From: Pseudoneurospora amorphoporcata
Taxonomy: Eukaryota > Ascomycota > Sordariomycetes > Sordariales > Sordariaceae
NCBI GenBank assembly: GCA_033297205.1
Contig: MU859140.1
Coordinates: forward strand, 62,001-126,000
DNA length: 64,000 nt
Direction of reading: 5' to 3'
Shown: one piece after another, positions 11,238 through 22,705 of the stretch
How positions within the stretch are numbered: the first letter of the stretch is position 1
How the letters are laid out: each line of letters starts with the position of its first letter
The notes under the pieces: generated by a model
Told to the model about the DNA's origin: nothing
Database searches by the model: none
The model's input: the letters and a program-made list of their open reading frames with translations, nothing else
Made by a program: the position numbers and the translations under genes

Positions 11238-11591
11238 ATGGAACTCAAACGCAAAGCCGACAGCGTCAGCACTTCTTCGGACTCCTCATCCCCCACCAAC
11301 TCTCCGCAGCCCTCTCTTCCATCACTGCAACTCCCATGCATTTCAACGGGGCTAGACAGCACCGCCTCGCCTCCCAAGAAGATCAAGATAATCATCAAGC
11401 CGAGAGTGGAGGTGGAAGAATCGCCGATTCTGGGACATGGTGTTCAGCCCAACTTTGCGAATGTTGACTGGGTCGGACCTGGAGGAACTGATGCCGGCGT
11501 GGGAGGAGCCATGGGAGTGGTGGGCTGTGGTAGTAGGCCGGGCTTGGAGGAGGTATCACCGAAGAGTATGACCTTTTCTGGGAGTAGATGA
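11238..11591 (+). CDS. Small hypothetical basic protein with two NLS-like patches
   Basis: A single-exon frame of 117 aa begins at an ATG with a good context (AAGAAGATGG). It starts MELKRKADSVSTSSD, continues with a Ser/Pro-rich segment, then PPKKIKIIIKP and a Gly-rich tail. Two Lys/Arg clusters look like nuclear localisation signals. No family was recognised. The Ser/Pro bias and start context favour a real gene, but no splice sites or homology support it. Confidence 0.45.
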   Translation: MELKRKADSVSTSSDSSSPTNSPQPSLPSLQLPCISTGLDSTASPPKKIKIIIKPRVEVEESPILGHGVQPNFANVDWVGPGGTDAGVGGAMGVVGCGSRPGLEEVSPKSMTFSGSR

Positions 11592-12013
11592 ACCTAAAGT
11601 TAAACCGGGAACCTGGAAGGAGGAAAGGAAGGAAGACGAAAGGAGGCAAAGATCGTTCATGTGGTGTTGTCCTCAGTTGGGAAAACGGAAAACTAAGTGT
11701 ATGGGGGCGATGGGAATTTTGCATATTAGGGTCTGCTGGCGGACTGGATGGAGCTTCATTAGCGAAAGGAAAGAGCAATTGATTCAAACCTTGAGTGTGG
11801 AACGTTATGTGTATACTTGCGAAGAAATAAAAAGAAGGAAACTACAACTCCTCCTCAACATAATTGTCCACATTCATTCAACATAACCACTCCCTTTTCG
11901 GCGACCGTACCAGACATTCAGCAACAGGAAAAAGATGTGTAACCGAAAATGAAGGAAAAGGATAAACAAAGAGAGGAAACCGAGAAGACAAAAAAGCAAA
12001 AGAAGAATTTAAG
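11592..12013. other. Spacer, includes Pol III terminators of tRNA-Leu
   Basis: Mostly the 3' flank of the small basic protein gene. A-runs at 11990-11995 and 11998-12001 read as T-runs on the minus strand, just downstream of the tRNA-Leu 3' end, and can act as Pol III terminators. Confidence 0.6.
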
Positions 12014-12106
12014 TGACAAGAGTGGGATTCGAACCCACGCCCTTTCGGACTGCGATACTCAAGAAGATCCTGAACACAGCGCCTTAGACCGCTCGGCCAT
12101 CTTGCC
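12014..12106 (-). tRNA. tRNA-Leu(CAG) with intron
   Basis: The minus strand starts GGCAAGATGGCCGAGCGG, the classic fungal tRNA-Leu head, and ends in the T-arm GTGGGTTCGAATCCCAC and an acceptor strand TCTTGTC that pairs with GGCAAGA (one G-U). The anticodon stem CTGTG/CGCAG encloses TTCAGG plus about 13 extra bases, giving anticodon CAG and an intron in the usual place after position 37. A short variable arm (TCC/GGG) is present, as expected of a class II tRNA. Position 12014 gives the discriminator A. Confidence 0.93.
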
Positions 12107-14279
12107 TTGGTTGTTGTTGAAGATCAAAGGCTAAAGTTGTAGTGATATTGAGGAAGAGCTGCTTGGTTGGTAGTACGATGCAACTTCGAGATTGCCGGAT
12201 TCGTTGCGTCCTGATGTGTGTTTTATTTTTTTTGTCCGTCGCGACATCAGTCTTGGTGATTCAAGTGTTCTCTTCTTCTCTCGCAGTTGCTGACCGCAGT
12301 TCTGTTTGGGCGTTTAGTCTGTTCATGTTCATGTCTTAAACTCAATCCGCGATGATGCTGTGATGTTCCGTCTAGGTCAACCTGGTTCTTCTCCAGGGCT
12401 CCGGCTTCGGTTCGAGATCCAGCTCGGGGCCCTTCAGTATTCCATTCTTCTTGAGGAGCTCGTTCGCCATGAATCTCTTCTATCGGCACTTCCCCATCGG
12501 ATAGCTTAACATCCGTACGGAAATCCATGGAAAATAGGCAAGCGGTAAGATGCAAGTAGTGAAAGTGGCCCGGAAGTGAGACTTCCCATCACCTAGGAAT
12601 AGAAATCAACGACGAGATGCTGTATCTTCCACGTGCTGTGTAGGACTGTCCCTTGGGTGTTACTTAGCTAGACACACTGTGTAAGATCCTTGGCAAGTTC
12701 GATGTCGTGCAACTGTCCGTCACGACTCAAAACCCGCCACAACGGTTCTTCGGCTCTTGTATTGCGCTGCTGGCATTGGTTGGAAACCGGATGTGTGACC
12801 AACAGGGCAATGCACAGTGTGTTTATACCCGTAAGCTCTAGGGCTCACCTCCTCCTCGGAAACACCTCGTCCCGGATGCGGAGTCGGGTTGTCACCGGGC
12901 ATGTCGGACTTCCGGCCGGGCCACCGCCTCCACTCAGTGATTATCAGCCTCTGGCCTTTGGATCGCATCAGTGTGAGGATCAGGCCAATTTGTGCCATGT
13001 CCAACGAACTGTTTCCCCTAGCGGTTACTTGCAGAGGAGGAATGCGTTCCCATGTTCCATATCACGACACTATCGAAATCTGAAAACGGAAGTTGGTGAT
13101 GAACGGAAGCTGAGATTTGAGGGGAACGTGACACTGTCAGTTCCCTTTCCTAAATGTGATCGGACACAATCCAGGGTCCCGAATAACATGGACCTTCCAA
13201 ATTTCAACCCTGCAATTCTGACGGTTAGGTAGTTCGCATCTTCACACGTGTCGTGGTTGCATGTAAAGATCGATTCGTGGAACTCACCATCGTACTCGCC
13301 TCGCACGCCTCGCTACCTCCATCAGCTCGCGTAGCGCACAGTATCGAGAAAGCCAGAGATGACTTGACAGCTTTGACAGCTTGCGCCGTTTACTGCCAAC
13401 AGACCCGACCATCTGGGCCTTGGAACGCTAACGAGTTCGCTCGGTAGGGGTTACGACCAATTAATCAATCTAATGCTGGTTTGTTTATTAGCGTAGTACT
13501 CCTAGCATACTGTCTACGATCTATCCCAAACTATCCCATACCTTAGAAGGACAAGATGTAATGGCTAGGTACGAACTGAAAAGGCATTAACAGAGATCAA
13601 GATGGCATATGCAAGGTAAGACCACGCCTTTGATATAGAACGAAATGAATCAATCAGATATCAAAATACTTAGGAAGGTTGACCAGATGTCCCGGGCTAA
13701 CCAACAAACCAGTATTGGACTGTATGTAGGTCATCGGGGTAGAGTGTCTCATCTGACTTGCACACCTGCAAGTTCGATCGGTATCTTTTTAGATGAAGCC
13801 GGCCTAGTGCCAGACCCATGGGGTGTCTGGGATGGAGTGATGAAAAGAAACGGACGAGGGAAAGAGAAATCGCCCCAACTGTGAAACATGCAAGTGTAGA
13901 AGCTAGTGGTATCGGTGAACGGGTAGCAAATTGAAGTGTAAAAAAGTGGTGGACAAAGAACGCTTGACGGGAGTGCTCATGACCGTTCCAGACCTCCGGG
14001 TGCCCGCCCCTGATTCTTACACATGTCTGGTTTTGGTAAGGCTTTCCATCCCATATCCGCCATGAATGCTGCCAAATATGCATGATCCCAACTTCGGATG
14101 GAAGCGAGGATGAATGTGGTCAGCGCCAGCCCAGGCACCCGCCTGGGCGAGAGGTCCCTGCCCTCGCAGAACGTTGTTTTGAGCTACAAAACTCCTCGGC
14201 CTGTATAGGTAATTACTCCCATCTTCCCTTGTCTGAACCACTCATGGAAGGCTGAGAACCACCAGCCCAAACCTTCACC
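12107..14279. other. 2.2-kb stretch without a supported gene
   Basis: Open frames at 12247-12555 (minus) and 12690-13232 (plus) have no recognisable domain, poor starts and unnatural composition. I see no tRNA cloverleaf or repeat. The last part should hold the promoter of the FAD oxidase gene. Confidence 0.5.
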
Positions 14280-15886
14280 ATGCTTTCCTCGGGCCTTAAC
14301 AAGATTCTACTTGGTGCCCTCGCCCTCACGATCGCAGGAAGCTGCACTCTGTTGACTCCGTCATCCGACGTTGCCGTAAGACCCCAGCCAGATGTCCTGA
14401 ACGCTTTCTTCCAATCTGAATCCAAGCTGACATTCTCCTCATCCAGTGCAAAGCCATCCAGCTTGCTCTCCCTCCTGGGCGCGTTAACTACCCCGACTCT
14501 TCCGCCTACGCCAAGGAGAACACGTACTGGTCCAGCCGCCAAACCGACAACATCGCACCCGCCTATTTTGTGGCGCCTAAGAATGCGTTTGAAGTCGCGA
14601 CGACCGTGAAGGTACTTGTTTCGCTTAACACTCAGTTCTCCGTCAAGGGTGGGGGCCACACCGCTTTCGCAGGCGGCTCCAACTCCGATGGCGGCGTCAC
14701 CATCGACCTGATGTACCTCACTGCCCTCAACGTGTCATCAGACCGTAAGACGGTATCGATCGGCGCTGGAAACAGATGGATCAACGTCTCCGAGGCTCTT
14801 GATACACAGGGGCTCGTTGTCGTGGGCGGCCGTGTGGCTGATGTGGGTGTCAGCGGTCTGATTCTCGGCGGAGGTGTATCGTACTTTTCCGGAATGTACG
14901 GTTGGGCTTGCGACAACGTGCGCAACTACGAGGTCGTTCTCGCTTCCGGACTCATCGTCAATGCTTCTCCCACTAAGAATAAGGATCTGTATTGGGCGTT
15001 GCGCGGCGGAGGCGGCTCCAACTTCGGCATCGTGACACGGTTCGACGTGGCGGCGTACGAGCAACCAGGCGGTAATATCTGGCACAACAGTCTCATCATC
15101 CCCGGCGCAGCCAACGCCTCCGCCATCACCATGTACCAGAATCTGACCGTTAACGGCATGCCCGCTGACAACAAGGCACACAGCTACATGGTCTTGACGC
15201 ATATGGACATGCTGGGTGGCTACGCTGTGATTAGCGACCTGTTCCACGCAGACTTGCCCAACACATCGGATAGTGCGCATGAGGAGGTCCCTGGAGTGTT
15301 CCAGCCTTTCGAGTCCCTGCCAACCATCATGAAGACCAAATCCATCGTCAACGTGTCGACCGTGTCTCGTGAGATTGACATCCCATACGGTTCCCGTCAG
15401 ACATGGTGGGACACGACAGTCAAGGCTACTGATCCTTCCCTTCTTATTGACATCGTATCTCTCTGGCAGGACCATGTCGAGAAGCTTGTAGCCGCCGCAA
15501 AAGGCACTGCGGTGACTCCCTTCTTGGCGTACCAAGCTATCCCCCTCAACGTGCTGAAGGCCATGGAGGCAAACGGTGGGAATGCGATGGGTCTGAAGCA
15601 GAGCGACGGCCCCCTGATGCTGATCCAGTTGACGGCACAGTGGGCGGATAGTGCGCTTGACGACTCGATGGAGAGCAGCTCTGAGGAAGTCATTGGTAAA
15701 ATCAACGACCTTGCTAAGAGCAGGGGCATGAATCATGGCTTTGTCTATGTCAACTACGCCGGCAATAGACAGAGCGTGTTTGAGAGTTATGGAGCGGATA
15801 ATCACGCCAAGCTGAAGCAAGTCGCGCTGAAGTGGGATCCTAAGGGCATTCTGCGGAAGCTGTGGAGGGGATACTTCAAGCTGTGA
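14280..15886 (+). CDS. Secreted FAD-linked oxidase, berberine-bridge-enzyme (BBE)-like
   Basis: The model is join(14280..14375, 14447..15886), 511 aa. The 71-base intron (GTAAGA to CATCCAG, branch CTGAC) joins the signal peptide exon (MLSSGLNKILLGALALTIAG) to the FAD-binding domain CKAIQLALPPGRVNYP. The PCMH/FAD_binding_4 fold is shown by SVKGGGHTAFAGGSN, whose His is the usual site of covalent 8-alpha-histidyl FAD, and by GGGVSYFSGMYGWACDNV. The second cysteinyl FAD link of bicovalent BBEs is not evident. The C-terminal BBE motif region YVNYAGNRQSVFESYG is present. The family oxidises sugars, alkaloids or other secondary metabolites; the substrate here is unknown. Confidence 0.9.
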
Positions 15887-16390
15887 TGGATATTGATATC
15901 GCAACACGCAGCCGATGGTTTATTCGCCGCGGATTTCTAAGTGATTCTCAGTAAGCGGAGTACCGACGTATTTGAGCTTTCGCATCCGCACATTGATGGT
16001 GTGCTGAGGATATCTATACTGGAAAGATGGTCAGACAACCGCTTCGGCTTATATATTATCATAGCGAGGAAGCATACATACATTCTCGTCCAAATGTACG
16101 ATGCGAACCGTTCTTATTAAGTGCCGAAGAAATAAACCGAACATGTTATGGTCAGTACACTACGCATCCAAGCGTCTTTTTCATGCCTTTAAATCCAATA
16201 TTTAGGCTTTTTTTTTTCGTATGGAAGAGCGCCTGATGGACTCTGTCCAATGCGTTTCTTATGTCATGTGATCCCTATAGCTGTTTTGCGACGGCCTTTC
16301 GTAGCCAAAGCAAAGCGTGGTGGACTGTCCATGTTCGGGTTATTTTTGCGACCCCTTCGGGTGCATAATGTGTTACCCGGTTTCATACCA
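15887..16390. other. Convergent 3' flanks
   Basis: This separates the stop codons of the FAD oxidase and the transcription factor. It contains short A/T-rich runs; no gene seen. Confidence 0.5.
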
Positions 16391-19210
16391 TCACTGCTCT
16401 GAGTTAAGAATATCTTTGCAACAAGTGAGCCGCTCACATGCCTCTTGAAGAAGTTCCGAGTTGGCTTCATAGAGGACTGAGCATAGAACGTCAAGCAATT
16501 CAGGCAACCCATCCTTGAGACCGGCTGCGGCCGACTCCGGCAGCTCGGAAAGAGCTGCGACTTTGGAGAGATAAGCGGCAACGCGATTGAAGTTGACTTG
16601 CTCAGGCTTCCTGGAGCGAGAACGGATGTGCGAAATGGGCACAGCACTAGTAAGTGTAGAGGCACGTACAAAGCCCCATATGCTTAGGGCAGCGATATAC
16701 ATGATCCACGGCCGGTGTGGATCAGGCTCATTGCGGCAAGAATATGGTTGCATGGTGATCGGTGGAAGCCCATGGGTTTTGTTTTGCCAACTCTGCTCGC
16801 CCTTGTTTCCTCGTGGATCAACAAGGATGCAATGTAGTACTTTGTAGGCGTGAAGAATCGCATGGCGAGTGCCTGACATGCTTGCCCAGGCCTTCATCTT
16901 GGGCACAATCTTGGTATAGGCTTGATCGGTTATTTTTTGGCCCAAGAGACGTTTCGCGCCGCCAAGGATCTGGCAGTCCAGAATGTCAGCAAACAAACTG
17001 AAGTGCGCCAGATGATAGAGCACCGCGGCACTTTGTATCGGGCCGTTTGAACCGGCATATGGCACAATGGGATCAACCATGTTGGACCCTCCCAGAGACC
17101 CCTGGGCTTTATCGAAGTAAGCTTTCCATTGATCGAACGCGCTCAATAGAGTCATCTTCCAACCGTCACTTTTGCTGTTAGGGATCTTTGTAAGATCCAT
17201 CAGATTGTGTGTTTCTTTGCGTCGAAGATGCCAACCGACACTGAGGAGACCTGACATGATGATCATGCGGCCAAATGAATGGGTCATGACTTCTTTGCCG
17301 TGAATTGCTAGTTTGAGCCCCTCAAGGAAGGATACTTGCTTGACGCCATACATTCGAAGGTTTTGATCCAGCTGGCGAACATTGTCGGGATTTGAGGCCG
17401 ACCACAGATTATCATCACATGGTAGAGGCAATTGTATCTCGTATGGCACCATATTGGCTTTGTGGCAAAACATGGCTGCATGGGTAATGTCCAACATAAA
17501 AGCGGCGAAAACAACGCGATGCATTGACTCGGTTTGCGCCCATCGAGACCACCAAGTTCGGGAGTCCAGGCTCGTCCCGCTGTGAGTGTTGTTGCCGTTA
17601 TAATCTGCTGAGCCAGTAGGTTCCGGAGGTGATTCGCTGCCTGAGCGGCCGATTAGTGGACTCCCTCGGCGTAGAAGGTTGAGGGTGACTTCGTGGAAAG
17701 TTTGAGCTCGTTCGTGGAGACGTCGCGATGAGTAGAGCTTTTCGTAAAACTCGAGTAAGACTAATGCTTGCGCAACCCACAAGGCTATAGGCGGAACGGC
17801 GTCCCCCGTATCCAGTATATCCAACCGCACGCCGAGGACGATAATGTCGGCAACGACGTCGTAGTGGGTGTAGCAGTCACCACAGTTTCTCATGCGAAGG
17901 GACGCAGCGCCCAACGCGACCATGACTAGGAGGAGGTAGACCGAGCACTTATTGTAAGAAAAAGTGGGCTGGTGAACAATTGGGAGGCGAGCCGACACAT
18001 GGTCCCAATACTCCTGCAAGCAGTCGCGCGTCATATCGAGATTTAGGACCGGCATAGTTCCGCAGCCACTTTTGTCGACAACCTCTGTGATGCGCAGCCC
18101 ATTGGGCTTGTCTCTTAACTGCTTCGCATTGTATGCGAAGAACAGGCTGGATATTTCCTGGAGACGAGCCTCGGTGATGAAATCGCTGTCGGACTCGGTG
18201 ACCCGAGTGGGAGTACTATCGACCTGAGAGCGGCCGCTGGTGATGGAGTCATAGTCGTAATGGATGCTGTTGTTCAATGCGGACTCGAGTCCACCATCGA
18301 GAAACGGGAGATGAGAGACGCTGAGGTCGCAGTTGTAGTCTTGCGGGTTAAACAGCCAAACGGCGAAGTTCTCTCTGGCTAGGTCCTCGCTGGGAAAGTC
18401 GACGTTGGGGTTATATGGTAGAAGGGGTGGCTGTTGACTAGCCATATGGCCATGGTTCACATTTCGTTGGAAATACTCATTTTTAGGCGGAAGAGCAGGT
18501 GATATGTTGGTTGCTGAAGAAGCCCAGTCTGAATTCGTGTGCTGGTCCATGGCTGACGAGCTCTGATGGTGTGAATGGTGCCCCTGCTGCTGATGATGGT
18601 GGGACTGGATATGCTGAAGAGAAGGCAGAGCCTGGTGTTGCGATTGCGGTTGTTGCGAGCGGGAATCAGGAATGAGGAGGATGGCAGCATCATGGGGAGC
18701 GCCTTGAAAGATGGACCGAGACTCGATGGTTACCTGGTGAGAAGCGGATGAGGCGGGTGTCTGGCCCTGAGAGGAGGTCGAATGGCCTGGAGTGGGCAGA
18801 TCATGATGGTCTTTGGGGGTGCTGAAGCTAGGCAAGCGGTTTCGGGGAACGTAGGAGGCCGAATGCCGCTTTTTATGGCGTGATAGGAGATCGGCGCGAA
18901 CGAACTGCTGTTCGCAGCCTTGAGAATCGCATCGGTATATCTCCTTGGGATCATGGTTGAGCTGATGGCGTTGGAGATGCTCTGCCCTGGAATACACCTT
19001 GTTGCAGTCCTCATAGTTACAGGCGAAACGCTTAGTCGCGCCTTTACGGCTTGCGCGCTTATACGACGGGCCGGGGGATGGTGAGGCGGCAGAGGGAGTA
19101 GAACGCGGGATGGTGCCGGCAGTGGTAATTGCGCCGGTGGGAGTTCCGGTGGCATGAGGGCCGGGGCCTTCGGGGAGCGGGAGTTGTTGTTGTTGCTGCT
19201 GGACCGACAT
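16391..19210 (-). CDS. C2H2 zinc finger and fungal-specific transcription factor
   Basis: A single exon of 939 aa. I start at the ATG at 19210 (MSVQQQQQQLPLPEG), because the frame open further upstream lacks an ATG. Two adjacent C2H2 fingers occupy residues about 62-116 (FACNYEDCNKVYSRAEHLQRH and YRCDSQGCEQQFVRADLLSRH), preceded by a basic linker (KRASRKGATKR). A His/Gln/Ser-rich region follows, then from about residue 350 to 800 a helical region typical of the Fungal_trans (PF04082) middle homology domain, including LPIVHQPTFSYNKCSVYLLL and CHKANMVPYEIQLPLPCDDNLW. Proteins of this build are nuclear regulators of metabolism or development in filamentous fungi; the target genes cannot be told from sequence. 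Confidence 0.9.
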   Translation of the reverse strand: MSVQQQQQQLPLPEGPGPHATGTPTGAITTAGTIPRSTPSAASPSPGPSYKRASRKGATKRFACNYEDCNKVYSRAEHLQRHQLNHDPKEIYRCDSQGCEQQFVRADLLSRHKKRHSASYVPRNRLPSFSTPKDHHDLPTPGHSTSSQGQTPASSASHQVTIESRSIFQGAPHDAAILLIPDSRSQQPQSQHQALPSLQHIQSHHHQQQGHHSHHQSSSAMDQHTNSDWASSATNISPALPPKNEYFQRNVNHGHMASQQPPLLPYNPNVDFPSEDLARENFAVWLFNPQDYNCDLSVSHLPFLDGGLESALNNSIHYDYDSITSGRSQVDSTPTRVTESDSDFITEARLQEISSLFFAYNAKQLRDKPNGLRITEVVDKSGCGTMPVLNLDMTRDCLQEYWDHVSARLPIVHQPTFSYNKCSVYLLLVMVALGAASLRMRNCGDCYTHYDVVADIIVLGVRLDILDTGDAVPPIALWVAQALVLLEFYEKLYSSRRLHERAQTFHEVTLNLLRRGSPLIGRSGSESPPEPTGSADYNGNNTHSGTSLDSRTWWSRWAQTESMHRVVFAAFMLDITHAAMFCHKANMVPYEIQLPLPCDDNLWSASNPDNVRQLDQNLRMYGVKQVSFLEGLKLAIHGKEVMTHSFGRMIIMSGLLSVGWHLRRKETHNLMDLTKIPNSKSDGWKMTLLSAFDQWKAYFDKAQGSLGGSNMVDPIVPYAGSNGPIQSAAVLYHLAHFSLFADILDCQILGGAKRLLGQKITDQAYTKIVPKMKAWASMSGTRHAILHAYKVLHCILVDPRGNKGEQSWQNKTHGLPPITMQPYSCRNEPDPHRPWIMYIAALSIWGFVRASTLTSAVPISHIRSRSRKPEQVNFNRVAAYLSKVAALSELPESAAAGLKDGLPELLDVLCSVLYEANSELLQEACERLTCCKDILNSEQ

Positions 19211-20770
19211 GTTTGGCTGGTGGTGGTCTCGGTGGGCGAGGTGAGGTGTCACCCACTACATGCGCAATCGCTACAGGAGGTAAGAATGCATGCTCATTAC
19301 CGTGTGCATATGCAAGTCGTTTGTTAGCAGTTGAGACGGCTGCTTTTGGTCATGTCGGGAAATCGTATGGCTTGGTGTGGGGAGGGCCTGTGTGGTTGTG
19401 GAACGGAGGACAAAAAGGAAGTGGACGATGGACGTTGGAGAAAAAGGTGGAGGAGGAGCCAGACGGAAGAGACGACGACGGGACGGGACTCGAGAGCTGG
19501 ACGGGACGAGGCCCTCCACATTCGGACTGGGGATTGTCGGACCCGACGTGTGGGGGGATGAAGTGAGTGCCTGCACCGCTGCACACCAAAAACTAACCGC
19601 CGAAGAAGATGGCTGGCAGCGGGCATTCGATCCCCGCCTCCAGGGGCAAGTCTGCCTGAACTGAAAGGAAAGCAGCGCAGCACCTCCACTCGGTTGCTGG
19701 CCGGTGTCATTACCCCCCGGCCGACCTCTCTCTCGTGCCTGCCCAGGCGCTGCCCACACTTTCCCCAGACGCGACCGCGACGGGGGCCAATGGACTGTCA
19801 GGGATCAGGGTTTACCCATACCCAGCTGTGCGGAGAGCGGGTTTGTGTACCCACACTGCCACACCAGCCAGAACGGTCGCTGAAGACTTCAACTGAGCCT
19901 GTCTTCCTCATTGTCTCTTCCACTTCTCTTTACTTCTTGAAATGTTCCATGGTTCTGATGTGTCCTCATAACTCTCGGCAACCAAACCACCAAGTGACAT
20001 TCTCTCCCTTCCCACTTCTTTGCGAACTTGGACAGTCCTTATTTTCCATGCCATAGCTTGGCTCCTTGGGTCTTGGAGTCTCCAGCCCCCAGGAGCTGTC
20101 TGTGTCTTCAGCGTGGTATAGTCTAATGGCCAGCCCCACAAATGAAGTTGAAACCTCATACACGGTGACTTGGGCCGGGCGTGGGGGTTCACTTGGAGGT
20201 GGAAAGCTTTTATTAACGAGTTGAGACTGTCTTGTCTCTTTTTGGTCACTTTCCCTCTTTTCTTCTTTACAGCTGTATCCTAGGCGGAAAATTCACTGAC
20301 ATCATCGCCTCCAATCCCATTCCTTGATGAATAGCATTCATGCCTCAATGTTTTTTCTTCTTTCTCTTATCATTTTAACCGCCGGCACTTACCCCCTGTA
20401 TATCTACCTCATTCATAATGCGGGTCACTCTCCAGAAAATTATAGGTGAGCTACGGTAAGACCCTGGACAACGATGCCGTGATGCGGCGTGTGCTTCATG
20501 CGCCCCTTGGTCTCCAGCTACATACGTGAGATATCAACAACGACTTTCCGCGCTTTCCGCGCTCGATATCCTGTCTTATCAAGAGGTAAGCAGCGAAGCA
20601 TCACAGCACTGTCTTGTCATCCACAGCTCCAGGCACCTTTGCTGTTTTATACCATCAATTTTGTGCACCTAACAGAACAGAAAAACAAATGCCATGAATC
20701 GTGTTTATGTGGTATCATCCAACACCTGAACCCTCAAACTTTCCCAACAGCCAAATCCTTCCTCGTTTTC
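19211..20770. other. Leader/promoter of transcription factor and 3' flank of YAR1-like gene
   Basis: From about 19370 to 19500 the plus strand is purine-rich, so the minus strand is pyrimidine-rich, as in fungal promoter or 5' leader CT-tracts. This suits a long leader for the transcription factor. No other gene was seen. Confidence 0.45.
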
Positions 20771-21431
20771 CTAGTTTCGCGCCGACCCAGAACCCGAAGC
20801 CTCGGAAGTGTCGCCAACGGACATCTTGAACTCGACATTTCCGTCATCATCCACCTTCAAGCCCTCGGCAGCGGCCTTGAGGCCTTCCGCCGTGTTCTTG
20901 TCCTCGAGACCACCCGCCTGCTCGAGGAAGTAATCCACCACGTCGTGCTTCTCGCCAAAGCTGGCCAGGTCCAGAGGCACGTAATTCTTGTCGTTGGCCA
21001 GAGCCGGCGACGCACCAGCCGCCATGAGCAGCTTGATTACGTCGAGATGGCCTCCGAGAGCGGCCCAGTGAAGACCAGTGTTGCCATACTCGTTGGCGGC
21101 GTCAATGTACGCCTGCTTCTCCTCCTTTGGCCGGGAGGTGAACTCTGAGAGGATAAGAGTGACGATATCTGTGTGCTGTCAGTGAAAAGACTCACACTCA
21201 TATTTGCATGAGAGGAGGGGCTTCATCACACATACCCAAGTGGCCGTTGCCCGCCGCCATGTGCAAGCAAGTCGACCTGCCCTCATCCTTTGCGCTTGCA
21301 ATGATCTCTGCAACCGAAACCTTCTCTCTCTCGGCAAGGTCAGTGAGCGTGGTGGCCAGGTCATCCTTCTCACCCGCGCGGGCGAAATAGATGAGATCGT
21401 CAATCTCCTCCTCGTTCAACTGAGGGGCCAT
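20771..21431 (-). CDS. YAR1-like ankyrin-repeat protein
   Basis: The model is complement(join(20771..21168, 21236..21431)), 197 aa, joined at phase 1 so that GNGHL runs into DIVTLIL. Acidic N-terminal helix (MAPQLNEEEIDDLIYFARAG), then ankyrin repeats TCLHMAAGNGHLDIV and TGLHWAALGGHLDVIKLL, and a third partial repeat VPLDLASFGEKHDVVDYFL, ending in a low-complexity acidic/Ser tail. Size and order match yeast Yar1, the chaperone that escorts ribosomal protein Rps3 to the nucleus. That assignment is from domain layout only, and other small ankyrin proteins are possible. Confidence 0.85.
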
Positions 21432-22273
21432 GTTGGTGATGGTGGTGAGGTGGGGTTGGAGATAAATTTGGTTGAGCTATATAAGTTGAGGGATATCTGA
21501 GTATGCTGGATATCGCCGAGAAAACAGGTGAATGATGAATGAGAGGCCAAAAGGAATGGTATCGTAGGGAGTGCTGGCAACTCGCAGACCGAGATCAACA
21601 ACTGACATCAGAGAGACCCTCAGGCAGTGTTGTCGTTGCCTCTGCAAAATTTTTGGAGGGGTAAATTTTCTCCCAACTGTGCGCGGTTCACACTGTGGCT
21701 CCATACTGTGCTCCACCTTCCGCATTTGTCTCTTTTACCCATTCACTGTCCAACGACAACAATGTTTCTTGGACACTCTCATTCGCAAGGTCTCTGCAGC
21801 TGTGGAACATCATGGGGATAGATGGATTATTTTCCGAGAGGGGTTATCCAGACGTTGAAACTATCTTTTGGGGCAGTAGAATACCTCTCGTTGGTGTCAT
21901 TCCGATCCTTGATTTTTAAAAAGCCATGCATGCTTGCCTTCTTCTTTTCGTCGGCAGATATCGACTTCGTCGAAGCTTTCCAACCTTGGATTCTTGTGCC
22001 CACTTAGAGCTAAAAAAAGTGACAAATTGAAGATCTCTAGTTCGAAGGCTTATGGCTCCTGCCCATATTGATAGAGAGCAGAACCCGAATAACGCAACCC
22101 TGGATCAGGAAGGAACTATAGCAAGTACGTCTTCGACACCCTCCAAATCCCGCCGTACTCACGACATCAATTAAACTAAGACTTCCATTTTAATCCTACG
22201 TGTATCTGTCATAGTTCGATTCTTGTTCATCGCTCAGGCATAACATATTGCTTTACCACAACCCATCCTCGAA
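21432..22273. other. Divergent intergenic region
   Basis: Upstream of the YAR1-like gene on one side and of a hypothetical frame on the other. No recognisable coding or RNA gene. Confidence 0.5.
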
Positions 22274-22705
22274 ATGGCCAACTTCGTGCAGCCTCCGGCG
22301 GACGACAGGAGAAGCCCCTCCGCAAAGGACAAAGATACTCGGCTAAAAGCCACCGAAAGTCAACCATCACATCCAAACCTGGTGCAGCACCACGAGCAAT
22401 TTCTCATTAGGAGCGTGCCTGCCACTCAGAGCACCACCTTCAGCCAGTCTTCGACATCCACTTTACAACTACCAAGACAACATTACCAGACGCCGTTCCC
22501 ATCGTACCGAATGCCAACCGAGGCGTCCCAGAGAAGAGCTTCCATTATTTCAACTAGACAAGAAAACCCGCAGAAACACAAGTCAACAAGCCATAGATAT
22601 GATAGATACTCCGACGGACATCATCCTCACTGTCCCCCGCATTTCATGACGAGTACCTCGGCATCAAGAGCTAGGGAGCTACCTCCCCAAAAGAACAAAG
22701 TTTGA
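22274..22705 (+). CDS. Hypothetical Ser/His/Gln-rich protein, possibly part of a decayed or spliced gene
   Basis: A 143-aa frame starts at an ATG in good context (MANFVQPPADDRRSPS). It is polar, rich in Ser, His, Gln and Pro, and has no recognised domain. Just past its stop another frame is open and looks natural (KFDILTEHIKETQEHEVGAK, then GHGWVRRVPDDFFQ), ending at a possible donor near 22809. That frame is interrupted upstream by a TGA at about 22647. Either an intron links the two or a gene has decayed here. I cannot settle which. Confidence 0.35.
   Translation: MANFVQPPADDRRSPSAKDKDTRLKATESQPSHPNLVQHHEQFLIRSVPATQSTTFSQSSTSTLQLPRQHYQTPFPSYRMPTEASQRRASIISTRQENPQKHKSTSHRYDRYSDGHHPHCPPHFMTSTSASRARELPPQKNKV

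Noticed and set aside
12405..12425. B-box-like GGTTCGAGATCC suggesting another tRNA
   Set aside because: No A box or cloverleaf can be folded upstream.
12690..13232. 180-residue plus-strand frame
   Set aside because: Non-ATG opening, Cys/Arg/His-rich unnatural composition and no domain.
4093..15886. A secondary-metabolite cluster made of GH5, GFA, alcohol dehydrogenase and FAD oxidase genes
   Set aside because: No backbone synthase, transporter or cluster regulator is present, and the genes are separated by long spacers and unrelated genes.
14738..15907. 389-residue open frame antisense to the FAD oxidase
   Set aside because: It lies wholly opposite a convincing gene with clear motifs and arises from codon bias of the sense strand.
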